Assembly: GCA_049606855.1 (NCBI GenBank)
Contig: JBMYVY010000012.1
Coordinates: 3,034 to 67,033, forward strand
DNA: 64,000 nucleotides
Reading direction: 5' to 3'
DNA from: JBELHR01 sp049606855
GTDB lineage: Bacteria; Bacteroidota; Bacteroidia; Flavobacteriales; Flavobacteriaceae
Within the stretch, counting starts at the first letter, position 1. Each line of letters begins with the position of its first letter. The notes beneath the pieces are model-generated. The model was not told the DNA's origin. It searched no databases and worked only from the letters and a program-made list of their open reading frames with translations. Made by a program: the position numbers and the translations under genes. Below are positions 34,349 to 42,517 of the stretch, one piece after another.

Positions 34349-35740
34349 ATGAAGGCAGGATTATTTTTCTTTTTTGCTCTTATTGGAACAATAAGTGCCG
34401 AAGCACAAGAAATTACAAATGCAGGAATGATTCCAAGTGAAGGACCAAGTATGACCTCTATATTTAGAGGGATTATAGGAATGATAGCGCTATTGTTTAT
34501 CGCTTTTGCCTTAAGTGCAAATAGAAAAGCCATTGATTGGAAGACGGTCGGAATTGGAATATCTGCACAGCTTGTTATTGCTATTGGGGTTTTGAAAGTT
34601 GGATTTATTAAAGCCGGATTTGAAGCGATAGGTGGTGTTTTCGTTGAAATTTTAAATTACACCAGAGCCGGTAGCATATTTTTATTTGGCGACATGATGG
34701 ACATTGATACCTTTGGTTATGTCTTCGCCCTACAAGTATTACCGACTATTTTATTCTTTTCAGCCTTAACCTCAGTACTATTTTATTTGGGTATCATTCA
34801 AAAGATTGTTTATTTCTTAGCCTTAATATTTACAAAAATCTTACATATTTCTGGTGCGGAAAGCCTTTCAGTTACTGGTAATATTTTTCTAGGTCAAACC
34901 GAAGCTCCTCTTTTGATAAAAGCCTATTTGGAAAAAATGAATAAGTCCGAAATCCTTCTTGTCATGATTGGAGGGATGGCTACGGTGGCAGGTGCTGTGT
35001 TAGCCGCTTATATCGGGTTTTTAGGAGGGGATGATGAAATTATGAGATTGCAATTTGCTAAACATCTCCTAGCTGCTTCTGTTATGGCCGCACCTGGGGC
35101 TATTGTAATTTCGAAAATGCTTTACCCTCAAACGGAAGATGTAAATACTCAAGTAGAGATATCAAACGACCGCATTGGTTCAAATATTCTAGATGCAATT
35201 TCGAATGGAACCTCGGAAGGTTTGCAACTCGCCTTTAATGTTGGGGCTATGCTATTGGTATTTGTAGCATTTATCGCCATGATTAACGGTGTCTTTTTAT
35301 GGGTTGGAGATTTAACAAATTTAAACACATGGATTGCAGCAAACTCTGCTTATCCTGGATTGACCTTAGAAGCTATTTTAGGCACAATATTTTCACCAAT
35401 TATGTGGTTGATAGGAGTGCCAAATCAGGATGTCATGATGATGGGGCAACTATTAGGTATAAAACTAGCCGCAAGTGAATTTGTGGGGTATACGCAACTA
35501 GCAGAATTGAAAGACGTGAACAACTTGGTTCATTTCACATATAACAAATCAGTGATAATGGCAACATACATGTTATGTGGATTCGCCAACTTTGCTTCAA
35601 TTGGAATTCAAATTGGAGGGATTGGCTCACTTGCTCCAGGCCAAAGAAAAACGCTTTCAGAGTTCGGAATTAAAGCATTAATTGGAGGTTCTATAGCCTC
35701 TCTATTATCAGCAACTATAGCAGGAATGCTAATTGGATAA
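34349..35740 (+). CDS. nupC: Concentrative nucleoside transporter (NupC/CNT family)
   Basis: A 463-residue inner-membrane transporter. An N-terminal hydrophobic signal-like segment is followed by CNT motifs: GNIFLGQTEAPLLIKAYL (about 176-193), FNVGAMLLVFVAFIAMINGV and CGFANFASIGIQIGGIGSLAP. Such proteins take up nucleosides with Na+ or H+. It lies before thyA and folA, in a group of genes for nucleotide and folate metabolism. Confidence 0.93.
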   Translation: MKAGLFFFFALIGTISAEAQEITNAGMIPSEGPSMTSIFRGIIGMIALLFIAFALSANRKAIDWKTVGIGISAQLVIAIGVLKVGFIKAGFEAIGGVFVEILNYTRAGSIFLFGDMMDIDTFGYVFALQVLPTILFFSALTSVLFYLGIIQKIVYFLALIFTKILHISGAESLSVTGNIFLGQTEAPLLIKAYLEKMNKSEILLVMIGGMATVAGAVLAAYIGFLGGDDEIMRLQFAKHLLAASVMAAPGAIVISKMLYPQTEDVNTQVEISNDRIGSNILDAISNGTSEGLQLAFNVGAMLLVFVAFIAMINGVFLWVGDLTNLNTWIAANSAYPGLTLEAILGTIFSPIMWLIGVPNQDVMMMGQLLGIKLAASEFVGYTQLAELKDVNNLVHFTYNKSVIMATYMLCGFANFASIGIQIGGIGSLAPGQRKTLSEFGIKALIGGSIASLLSATIAGMLIG

Positions 35741-35752
35741 CTTCTAATAACT

Positions 35753-35790
35753 AAGCGCAATTTTAATTTCAAAAATTGCGCTTTTTTTTT
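35753..35790 (+). terminator. Terminator after nupC
   Basis: Stem AAGCGCAATTTT/AAAATTGCGCTT followed by nine T residues. Confidence 0.9.
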
Positions 35791-35797
35791 AGCTTTG
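35790..35797 (+). promoter_or_regulatory. -7 element of the thyA promoter
   Basis: TAGCTTTG fits TAnnTTTG, 17 bases before the thyA start, directly after the nupC terminator. No clear -33 TTG. Confidence 0.45.
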
Positions 35798-35813
35798 AGA
35801 AAAGCATTTTTTC

Positions 35814-36638
35814 ATGAAGCAATATTTAGACCTCATGCGTCACGTTTACGAAAACGGTACGTTTAAAGGTGATCGAACGGGAACAGGAACAAAAAGTGTA
35901 TTTGGATACCAAATGCGATTCGATTTGTCCGAAGGTTTTCCGATGGTCACTACCAAGAAACTTCACTTAAAATCCATTATTTATGAATTACTGTGGTTCT
36001 TAAAAGGAGATACTAATATTGCTTATTTAAAGGAACACGGTGTTCGAATTTGGGATGAGTGGGCAGATGAGAATGGCAACCTTGGACCCGTTTATGGTTA
36101 CCAGTGGAGAAACTGGAATGGAGATGAAATTGATCAAATTTCAGAGCTCATCGAACAGTTGAAATCCAATCCGAATAGCAGAAGAATGCTTGTTAGTGCT
36201 TGGAATCCTTCCGTACTTCCTGATACAAAAAAGAGTTTTGCTCAGAATGTAGCTGAAGGCAAAGCAGCCTTACCGCCTTGTCATGCCTTTTTTCAATTTT
36301 ATGTAGCTGATGGAAAACTATCATGTCAACTATATCAAAGAAGCGCTGATATATTTTTAGGAGTTCCTTTTAATATCGCAAGTTATTCCTTATTCGTATT
36401 AATGATTGCTCAGGTAGTTGGCTTAGAGCCAGGAGAATTTATTCACACTTTTGGTGATGCACATATCTATACAAATCACTTTGAGCAAGTGGAATTACAA
36501 TTGAGCAGAAACCCAAGACCATTACCGACGATGAAACTAAACCCTGAGGTGAAAAATATTTTTGATTTTACCTTTGAAGATTTCACCTTAGAAAATTATG
36601 ACCCTCACCCACTTATTAGAGGGAAAGTTTCAGTATAA
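35814..36638 (+). CDS. thyA: Thymidylate synthase
   Basis: A 274-residue ThyA that methylates dUMP with methylene-THF. It has GDRTGTGTKSVFG, the active-site cysteine in ALPPCHAFFQFYV (about 154), QRSADIFLGVPFNIASY and HIYTNHFEQ. Start and length fit the family. It lies five bases before folA, which recycles the dihydrofolate it makes. Confidence 0.97.
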   Translation: MKQYLDLMRHVYENGTFKGDRTGTGTKSVFGYQMRFDLSEGFPMVTTKKLHLKSIIYELLWFLKGDTNIAYLKEHGVRIWDEWADENGNLGPVYGYQWRNWNGDEIDQISELIEQLKSNPNSRRMLVSAWNPSVLPDTKKSFAQNVAEGKAALPPCHAFFQFYVADGKLSCQLYQRSADIFLGVPFNIASYSLFVLMIAQVVGLEPGEFIHTFGDAHIYTNHFEQVELQLSRNPRPLPTMKLNPEVKNIFDFTFEDFTLENYDPHPLIRGKVSV

Positions 36639-36642
36639 TAAT

Positions 36643-37134
36643 ATGGAGAAAATAATCATTGCGGCCATAGGAAAGAATAATGAGCTAGGAAAAAACAACG
36701 ATTTGATCTGGCACCTTCCTGAGGATTTAAAGCATTTTAAAAAAACAACTGGTTTTAGCCCGATAATCATGGGAAGAAAAACCTATGAATCAATAGGCCG
36801 TCCCTTGCCAAAAAGGAAAAATATTGTAATCAGTCGAAACCCTGATTTGGAAATTGAGGGTTGTACATGTTATACTTCAGTTGAAGATGCATTAAAAGAC
36901 CTCAATGATGAAAAACAAGTTTTTTTAATTGGTGGAGGGCAGATTTACCAACAATACATCAACGATGCAGACCTGCTTGAAATAACTGAAGTTCAAGACA
37001 CCTTTGATGCTGATATTTTTTTTCCTGAGATTGATAAAACAATCTGGAAAGAAGTCAAAAGAATAAAGAATCATGCAGATTTAAAAAACCCACATGATTA
37101 TGATTTCGTTACTTACACTAAAAGAACTCAATAG
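36643..37134 (+). CDS. folA: Dihydrofolate reductase
   Basis: A 163-residue DHFR with IIAAIGKNNELGKNNDLIWHLPEDLKHFK (split: NDLIWHLPEDLKHFK with the substrate-binding acid in LPED), IIMGRKTYESIGRPLP and LIGGGQIYQQ. It regenerates tetrahydrofolate for ThyA and for the methionine pathway. I start it at ATG 36643, five bases after thyA, since a longer in-frame start lies inside thyA. Its last 17 bases overlap the end of convergent sppA. Confidence 0.96.
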   Translation: MEKIIIAAIGKNNELGKNNDLIWHLPEDLKHFKKTTGFSPIIMGRKTYESIGRPLPKRKNIVISRNPDLEIEGCTCYTSVEDALKDLNDEKQVFLIGGGQIYQQYINDADLLEITEVQDTFDADIFFPEIDKTIWKEVKRIKNHADLKNPHDYDFVTYTKRTQ

Positions 37135-38866
37135 AATAAGGCAATCGGGTTTGAATTCCGTTTAATTTTTGGAATTCTTGAATTTCTTTCAATTGTGTCT
37201 TTTCTATTAGATTGAGGTAAGGTTGTAAAACTTCCATTTTGACAAGTTGCATTTTCTTTAGACTTGAGGCAAAATCATTATCGTATTCGGGATAATTCAT
37301 ACGACCAAAATCTGCTTCTAGACCTGCTAGCTCCGCAGCGTATTCAACCGCTTGATCTAAACCTCCAATCTCATCGACCAAACCTAAATCTAAAGCTTGA
37401 TTTCCTGTCCAAACTCTACCTTGAGCAATGGCATCTATATCAGATTTTTTCATCTTTCTTCCCGCAGCTACATGGGTCAAAAACTGATCATAAACGAGCT
37501 CAACACCTTCTTTTGTTAAATCGTGGAATTCCTGTGTCATCGGTTCAAAAACTGAATAAGAAGGACTGTTTGAAGTCGATACTTGTTCTGCGTTAATTCC
37601 AATATCATCAGCAAAACCACTAATATTTGGAAGCGCACCAAATACCCCTATAGACCCTGTAATGGTTTCTTGTTCGGCAAAAATAAAATCCCCTTTACAA
37701 GCAATATAGTATCCCCCCGAAGCGGCATAGTTACCCATGGATACAACCACCGGTTTGTCTTCATTTAAATCCTCTAAAGCTTCCAAAATAATATCAGAAG
37801 ACAAAGCACTCCCTCCAGGAGAATCCACCCTAAGTACAACCGCACTAATACTTGAGTTATTTTTAATTTTTCTAATTGACTTGAGCATAAGTTCGTGTCC
37901 AATTGTAAATTCATCTCCTGAACCATACACAATTTCACCCTGAGCATATAAAATGGCAACATTTCCATCACTAGAATAGGTTTCATCACCACCTATGGCA
38001 AAAAGGTAATCATCCAATTCAATTCCTTCGTAGGAATCATAAAGTACATTTTCAGCCAAAAATTCACGATACGCCCTAAAATAAACTAACTCGTCAATTA
38101 ATCCACTCTGTACTGCTCTCTCAGGTGTTCGAGCCAAAACTTTATCTGCAACTTCGCTTAACTGATCAGAATCCATTAAGCGCTCTTCACTTACATCACT
38201 TAACATAGCAGTCCACAAATCCATTTGCAATTCTGTTATTTGCTCTCTATTGGCATCACTCATCTTATCTGCTAAGAAAGGTTCCATTGCAGACTTGTAT
38301 TTCCCATGACGAATCACTTCCATTTTTACGCCATATTTTTCTTCAAATTCTTTAAAAAACAATACTTCACTTCTCAGACCTTCCCAATTAACACCACCAA
38401 CGGGATTCAAAAAAATACGGTCAGCCACTGAAGCTAGATAATATGCTTTTTGGCTATACACATCAGCATAGGCATAAATAGGTTTTCCGCTTTCCTTATA
38501 CTCCAATAAGGCCATTCTAATTTCTTTTAGCTGAGCCATTCCAGCTGGGATATCATTAAACTGAATACTTATTGCTTTAATATTATTATCGTTTTTGGCC
38601 ACCTTTATTCCCTGTATAATATCATTTAAACCAATATAAGGGTTCTCTAAGTCCAAAGCCTGAAACAAGCTACTATCATCCGATGGATAATAATCCAACA
38701 ATTCACTATCGAAACTCAATTCAAGAACAGTCCCTCGAGTAAGTGTAACGGGTTCGTCTTCCATAGAGGCGAAACTAATAGCGATGACAATAAAGAATAC
38801 AAATATTAATGCCATGGCAATAAAAAACCCCATAACACTAGCGAGAAGACTTTGTAGAAATTTCAT
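37118..38866 (-). CDS. sppA: Signal peptide peptidase SppA (67K type)
   Basis: A 582-residue membrane-anchored serine protease with one N-terminal transmembrane segment (about 8-32) and two ClpP-like repeats. The catalytic lysine lies in VIRHGKYKSAMEPFL (about 188) and the nucleophile serine in GNYAASGGYYIAC (about 384). It degrades cleaved signal peptides. I start at ATG 38866 rather than 38932, because a -7 promoter element (38888-38895) lies between them. Confidence 0.93.
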   Translation of the reverse strand: MKFLQSLLASVMGFFIAMALIFVFFIVIAISFASMEDEPVTLTRGTVLELSFDSELLDYYPSDDSSLFQALDLENPYIGLNDIIQGIKVAKNDNNIKAISIQFNDIPAGMAQLKEIRMALLEYKESGKPIYAYADVYSQKAYYLASVADRIFLNPVGGVNWEGLRSEVLFFKEFEEKYGVKMEVIRHGKYKSAMEPFLADKMSDANREQITELQMDLWTAMLSDVSEERLMDSDQLSEVADKVLARTPERAVQSGLIDELVYFRAYREFLAENVLYDSYEGIELDDYLFAIGGDETYSSDGNVAILYAQGEIVYGSGDEFTIGHELMLKSIRKIKNNSSISAVVLRVDSPGGSALSSDIILEALEDLNEDKPVVVSMGNYAASGGYYIACKGDFIFAEQETITGSIGVFGALPNISGFADDIGINAEQVSTSNSPSYSVFEPMTQEFHDLTKEGVELVYDQFLTHVAAGRKMKKSDIDAIAQGRVWTGNQALDLGLVDEIGGLDQAVEYAAELAGLEADFGRMNYPEYDNDFASSLKKMQLVKMEVLQPYLNLIEKTQLKEIQEFQKLNGIQTRLPYSIEFF

Positions 38867-38887
38867 TTTTAAAATTTTTTGTTCTAC

Positions 38888-38895
38888 CAAATATA
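38888..38895 (-). promoter_or_regulatory. -7 element of the sppA promoter
   Basis: TATATTTG matches TAnnTTTG, 21 bases before the sppA ATG at 38866. No good -33 TTG was seen. Confidence 0.5.
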
Positions 38896-38934
38896 ACATT
38901 TTAGCGTTTGTTTTAGTTTCTTTGTATTCCATTT

Positions 38935-40059
38935 ATGAAAATTCACAGAAGAACATATTTATCTCTTGGATCCAATCAAGGTAATAGGTTGGAAATTCTT
39001 CAGAAATCCATTGATTTACTAGCAATTAAATCGGGAAATATTAAAAAAATCTCCTCGGTTTATCAAACAAAAAGTTGGGGGTTTAAGGGGGCGGATTTCT
39101 TGAATCTTGTTGTCGAATTACACACTAACCTGAACCCAGAACGTTTATTACAAAGCATTCTTTCAATTGAAAAGGAATTGGGGCGAAAGAAAAACATCTC
39201 AGAATCATATGAAGATCGACCTATAGACATTGATTTGTTGTTTTTTGATGATGAAATCATTTTTGAACCTCAATTAATCGTTCCTCACCCAGAATTAGCT
39301 AAAAGAAATTTTGTGCTTTACCCGCTCTCCGAAATTGCACCTAATTTTATCCACCCTATTTTAAAGAAAAGGATTGAAATACTTTGTGAAAATAGCCCAG
39401 ATTCGGATGAAATAAATAAAATTAAGGATGGGTTAGTTAAACCCATTTCACTTGAAGACAAATTCACTTATATAGCGATAGAAGGTAATATCGGAGCAGG
39501 AAAGACGTCATTAGCCAATATGCTTTCTGACGATTTTAATGCTAAAATGGTTCTAGAACGATTTGCGGACAATCCGTTCTTACCTAAATTTTATGAAGAC
39601 AAAGAGCGATTTGCCTTTCCTTTAGAAATGAGTTTTTTAGCAGATCGATATCAACAATTATCAGACGACATCGCTCAGTTCGATTTATTCAAAAACTTCA
39701 TAGTTTCAGACTATTATATTTTTAAGTCTTTAATTTTTGCTCAAATCACATTGCAAAAGGAAGAATTTGTGCTCTATAGAAGGATGTTTGACATCATGTA
39801 CAAAGAAATTACTAAACCTGATGTTTATGTTTATTTGTATCAAAATACAAAGCGCTTACTGGAAAACATAAAAAAAAGAGGCAGATCCTACGAGAAAAAT
39901 ATTGATCCTGATTATTTAAATAAAATTCACGAGGGCTATATCAATTTTATCAAAACAGAAAAAGATCTGAACGCTCTTATAATTGACGTATCAGATCTTG
40001 ATTTCGTAAACCGTCCTGAAGACTATTTATATATTTTGGAAGAGCTAAAAAATTATTAA
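38935..40059 (+). CDS. folK: Fusion: HPPK (FolK) and deoxynucleoside kinase
   Basis: A 374-residue fusion. Residues about 1-160 are 2-amino-4-hydroxy-6-hydroxymethyldihydropteridine pyrophosphokinase with YLSLGSNQGNRLE, SSVYQTKSWGF, the signature DRPIDIDLLFFDD and VPHPELAKRNFVLYPLSEI. Residues about 178-374 are a deoxynucleoside kinase with P-loop GNIGAGKT (about 184-191), LERFADNPFLPKFY, and lid KKRGRSYE. One chain thus links folate synthesis and deoxynucleoside salvage. It is divergent from sppA, and its stop overlaps gldC by four bases tail to tail. Confidence 0.94.
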   Translation: MKIHRRTYLSLGSNQGNRLEILQKSIDLLAIKSGNIKKISSVYQTKSWGFKGADFLNLVVELHTNLNPERLLQSILSIEKELGRKKNISESYEDRPIDIDLLFFDDEIIFEPQLIVPHPELAKRNFVLYPLSEIAPNFIHPILKKRIEILCENSPDSDEINKIKDGLVKPISLEDKFTYIAIEGNIGAGKTSLANMLSDDFNAKMVLERFADNPFLPKFYEDKERFAFPLEMSFLADRYQQLSDDIAQFDLFKNFIVSDYYIFKSLIFAQITLQKEEFVLYRRMFDIMYKEITKPDVYVYLYQNTKRLLENIKKRGRSYEKNIDPDYLNKIHEGYINFIKTEKDLNALIIDVSDLDFVNRPEDYLYILEELKNY

Positions 40060-40403
40060 TTTTTCCCGCCTTGCTTTAATTCTAACTTCTCTGCGAAATA
40101 ATCACAAAAGTCTCTCATCGTAGCCGACATTTTCTCATCATTTGTAGCACGTTCAAAAGTGTTCGCCATAGACACTAAAGTCTGGTGAAAAAATTGCTTC
40201 ATTTCATCCACTGGCATGTCTTTTGTCCATAAATCCATTCTAAGTGTATCTTGCTCAATTGGATCCCAAACAGACAACATAATGGCCTTTGATTCTTCAT
40301 TATTAATCCCTCCATCTTCTGCTGACCATGATAGTTTTTCAGGAATTTTATTCTCGTCTAATCCTACAGTAATTTCAATCTTTGATTTATGTACTACTCC
40401 CAT
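40056..40403 (-). CDS. gldC: Gliding motility protein GldC
   Basis: A 115-residue cytoplasmic protein matching GldC, found next to gldB in gliding Bacteroidota. Recognisable parts are SKIEITVGLDENKIPEKLSWSA, WTKDMPVDEMKQFFHQTL and DFCDYFAEKL. It aids but is not essential to gliding in studied species. I start at ATG 40403, one base after the gldB stop; an earlier in-frame ATG lies within gldB. Confidence 0.92.
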   Translation of the reverse strand: MGVVHKSKIEITVGLDENKIPEKLSWSAEDGGINNEESKAIMLSVWDPIEQDTLRMDLWTKDMPVDEMKQFFHQTLVSMANTFERATNDEKMSATMRDFCDYFAEKLELKQGGKN

Positions 40404-40404
40404 A

Positions 40405-41349
40405 TTACTTTTTTGGTTTAAAACCTGATTGCTCGAAAACAATCTGTGGTGATTTTCTTAATAATTGGGGCAAAGATACATCATTATTCCTCATAAAACT
40501 AGATACGATTTCATAGCCAATATAAACTCCCAATCGTCCCGGAGTCTCATTGTCAAAGCCTCTATAAAATTTTGAAAAGGGAGCAGGATCCAAAAACCTT
40601 TTAACCAAATTTCTATCCGTCGAAAACAACAAATTTTCCTCAACAAAATAAGCCCAAATTTCATATTCATTTTCTCTGGCCCAAGCCAATTGTTCCTCAG
40701 TAAAATCCAAGTTTATAGACAAGGTATTTTCTCTGCATAACATTTGGTACAGATATATCCATTTTCCATAACTCACCATATGATCTACAAACCTTCTTCC
40801 TTGAGGTAAATCTCCCACAAATTCTTTGGTTAAATCCATTCCAATATGGTTAGCATTAAATTGACTTCTCAAGTATTTTGGTGTCAAACTGTAGTATGGA
40901 GAATTTTCTCCTAAATATTGATCCACAGCAATTAGAATCATTTCTTCTGTTAAAATGATTTTCTGATCAGCATCCCCACCTCCAATTAAGGTATATACCG
41001 AATCCGAAATATCGTTTTCAGGAAAATAATAATCCAAGGATTGTAAGACTGTTTTTAACTCCTGTTTGAGTCTCTCGCTATCTAAGTTTTTATCAATAGC
41101 CTCTTGCAACTCTTGATTTTCTTCGGAGTTTGCCAAAACTAAATATTGTTCGTTTGAGATACCGGAACTCATAAACATTGGATATCGCTCACGTAAGTAA
41201 TTTACCTCCTCTACATTTTTTAATTTCGAAAAGGCCTGATCAAACCTATCAATAGATAATTTTATTTGAATTTGATTAATTGTATCTTCTTTTTGACATG
41301 AAGCCATAAGAAATAGAATAATAAGCAAAAGCCTTTTGAAGATGTGCAT
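40405..41349 (-). CDS. gldB: Gliding motility lipoprotein GldB
   Basis: A 314-residue lipoprotein with lipobox LFLMASC (Cys about 19) and GldB-like sequence throughout: IKLSIDRFDQAF, LRERYPMFMSSG, LGENSPYYSLTPKYLRSQFN and PGRLGVYIGYEIVSSFM. GldB is required for gliding in studied flavobacteria. Start at ATG 41349 keeps the signal peptide compact. It runs into gldC and has a divergent neighbour nadE with overlapping promoters. Confidence 0.93.
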   Translation of the reverse strand: MHIFKRLLLIILFLMASCQKEDTINQIQIKLSIDRFDQAFSKLKNVEEVNYLRERYPMFMSSGISNEQYLVLANSEENQELQEAIDKNLDSERLKQELKTVLQSLDYYFPENDISDSVYTLIGGGDADQKIILTEEMILIAVDQYLGENSPYYSLTPKYLRSQFNANHIGMDLTKEFVGDLPQGRRFVDHMVSYGKWIYLYQMLCRENTLSINLDFTEEQLAWARENEYEIWAYFVEENLLFSTDRNLVKRFLDPAPFSKFYRGFDNETPGRLGVYIGYEIVSSFMRNNDVSLPQLLRKSPQIVFEQSGFKPKK

Positions 41350-41365
41350 TAAATCTTTAATTTTG
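41336..41365 (+). promoter_or_regulatory. nadE promoter, TTG-N19-TAATTTTG
   Basis: TTG (41336-41338) and TAATTTTG (41358-41365) are exactly 19 bases apart. The -33 part lies inside the first codons of gldB on the other strand. Confidence 0.75.
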
Positions 41366-41383
41366 TTAGTATACATTAATATT

Positions 41384-41413
41384 CAAAAGTAAGCAAGAGC
41401 ATGAACTTAGCAA
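41384..41413 (-). promoter_or_regulatory. gldB promoter, TTG-N19-TACTTTTG
   Basis: TTG (41413-41411) and TACTTTTG (41391-41384) are 19 bases apart. The -33 part lies inside the first codons of nadE, mirror-like to the nadE promoter. Confidence 0.75.
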
Positions 41414-42192
41414 AAGTAAATGAATTTATTGTTGACTGGTTAAAAGACTATAAACAAAAATCAGGGGTTAAAGGATTTGTTGTCGGTGTCTCAGGAGGAA
41501 TTGATTCAGCATTGACCTCAACACTATGCGCTCAAACGGGATTTCCTGTACTCTGTGTGGAAATGCCAATTCATCAAGCAAGTTCACAAGTCAATCGTGC
41601 TCAAGAACACATCGCACAATTAAAAAACAGATTTAAAAATGTTCGTTCAATTCGAGTAGATTTAACTGATACTTTTGAAGAATTTAAAAAAGCTGTTCCC
41701 CAAGGGGAGACCGAGGGAATTACTCGAATGAGCGAAGCCAATACAAGAGCTCGAATCCGAATGACTTCACTTTATTATTTAGCAGGAATAAACAATTATC
41801 TCGTTGCTGGAACGGGAAACAAAGTTGAGGATTTTGGAGTTGGGTTTTATACAAAATATGGGGATGGAGGAGTAGATTTAAGTCCAATTGCTGATTTGTA
41901 TAAATCACAAGTTTATGCTCTTGCCGCATATTTAGAGGTTCCTGAAAGTATTCAAAATGCCGCCCCTACAGATGGTTTATTTGGCGACTCAAGAACTGAT
42001 GAAGATCAAATTGGGGCTAGCTATGATGAATTAGAGTGGGCAATGGAATTTGCGGAATCACAATACGACCCAAGTAGCTTAGAAAATAGAGAAAAAGAAG
42101 TATTCGAAATTTATTTAAGTCGAAATAAAGCAAATCAGCATAAAATGCAAGCCATACCAGTTTGTATGATACCTCAAGATTTAATTAAGTAG
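41401..42192 (+). CDS. nadE: NH3-dependent NAD+ synthetase
   Basis: A 263-residue NadE with the PP-loop VGVSGGIDSALTS (about 28-40), GTGNKVEDFGVGFYTKYGDGGVD (split: GTGNKVEDFGVGFYTKYGDG near 137-156) and LYKSQVYALAAYL. No glutaminase domain is present, so it uses ammonia, or glutamine through another protein. It makes NAD+ from nicotinate adenine dinucleotide. Divergent from gldB; closed by a perfect palindromic terminator. Confidence 0.96.
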   Translation: MNLAKVNEFIVDWLKDYKQKSGVKGFVVGVSGGIDSALTSTLCAQTGFPVLCVEMPIHQASSQVNRAQEHIAQLKNRFKNVRSIRVDLTDTFEEFKKAVPQGETEGITRMSEANTRARIRMTSLYYLAGINNYLVAGTGNKVEDFGVGFYTKYGDGGVDLSPIADLYKSQVYALAAYLEVPESIQNAAPTDGLFGDSRTDEDQIGASYDELEWAMEFAESQYDPSSLENREKEVFEIYLSRNKANQHKMQAIPVCMIPQDLIK

Positions 42193-42214
42193 ATTAAAGA
42201 GGACCTAAAATTAG

Positions 42215-42248
42215 AATCCCGATTGAAAGTTAACTTTCAATCGGGATT
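42215..42248. terminator. Perfect 34-nt palindromic terminator
   Basis: Arms AATCCCGATTGAAAGTT and AACTTTCAATCGGGATT are exact inverse complements with no spacer, followed by TTT on the plus strand. It ends nadE and, read on the minus strand, the short unit starting near 42384. Confidence 0.85.
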
Positions 42249-42253
42249 TTAGT

Positions 42254-42370
42254 TTAAAATAATAATAAGCGAATTTGCTTATTAATCCTTTTTCTTGCAC
42301 CATTGGAGAGAGCCAAAGGTAAAGAAAGCCAAAGACCAAATGCCTTGGCGTACTTTTTATAGTTTTTCAT
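42254..42370 (-). CDS. Candidate 38-residue small protein
   Basis: A 38-codon frame starting ATG 42370 and ending TAA at 42254. The N terminus is basic (MKNYKKYAKAF), then a short hydrophobic stretch (GLWLSLPLALS), then a basic tail (NGARKRINKQIR) and LLLF. It has an exact-consensus promoter ending 20 bases upstream and a perfect palindromic terminator six bases behind the stop. No family is recognised. The transcript (about 170 nt) might instead act as a small RNA. This is the main content of the 325-base gap between nadE and dnaG. Confidence 0.5.
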   Translation of the reverse strand: MKNYKKYAKAFGLWLSLPLALSNGARKRINKQIRLLLF

Positions 42371-42389
42371 AGACTAATGTTTGGTTATG

Positions 42390-42419
42390 CAAACTTACAT
42401 TATTTTTAATAAAAATCAA
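42390..42419 (-). promoter_or_regulatory. Promoter TTG-N19-TAAGTTTG before the small ORF
   Basis: TTG (42419-42417) and TAAGTTTG (42397-42390) are exactly 19 bases apart. The predicted start is near 42384, about 14 bases before the ATG at 42370. Nothing else definite is seen in 42420-42517. Confidence 0.75.
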
Positions 42420-42517
42420 TAATCATTGTGTTAAAATACGATTATTGCGTTTTAATGCATCAAGTTTATGTTTTTTCACTAAAAATGGGGATATCATTAA
42501 ATAATCAATAATTGAAA

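Noticed and set aside
42215..42248. Perfect palindrome as a mobile-element end or attachment site
   Set aside because: It sits at the end of nadE with T residues behind and has no direct repeats or transposase nearby; a terminator explains it.
42425..42455. Imperfect inverted repeat TTAAAATACG...CGTTTTAA as a dnaG terminator
   Set aside because: The stem is short, AT-rich and interrupted, and is not followed by a T run on the minus strand.
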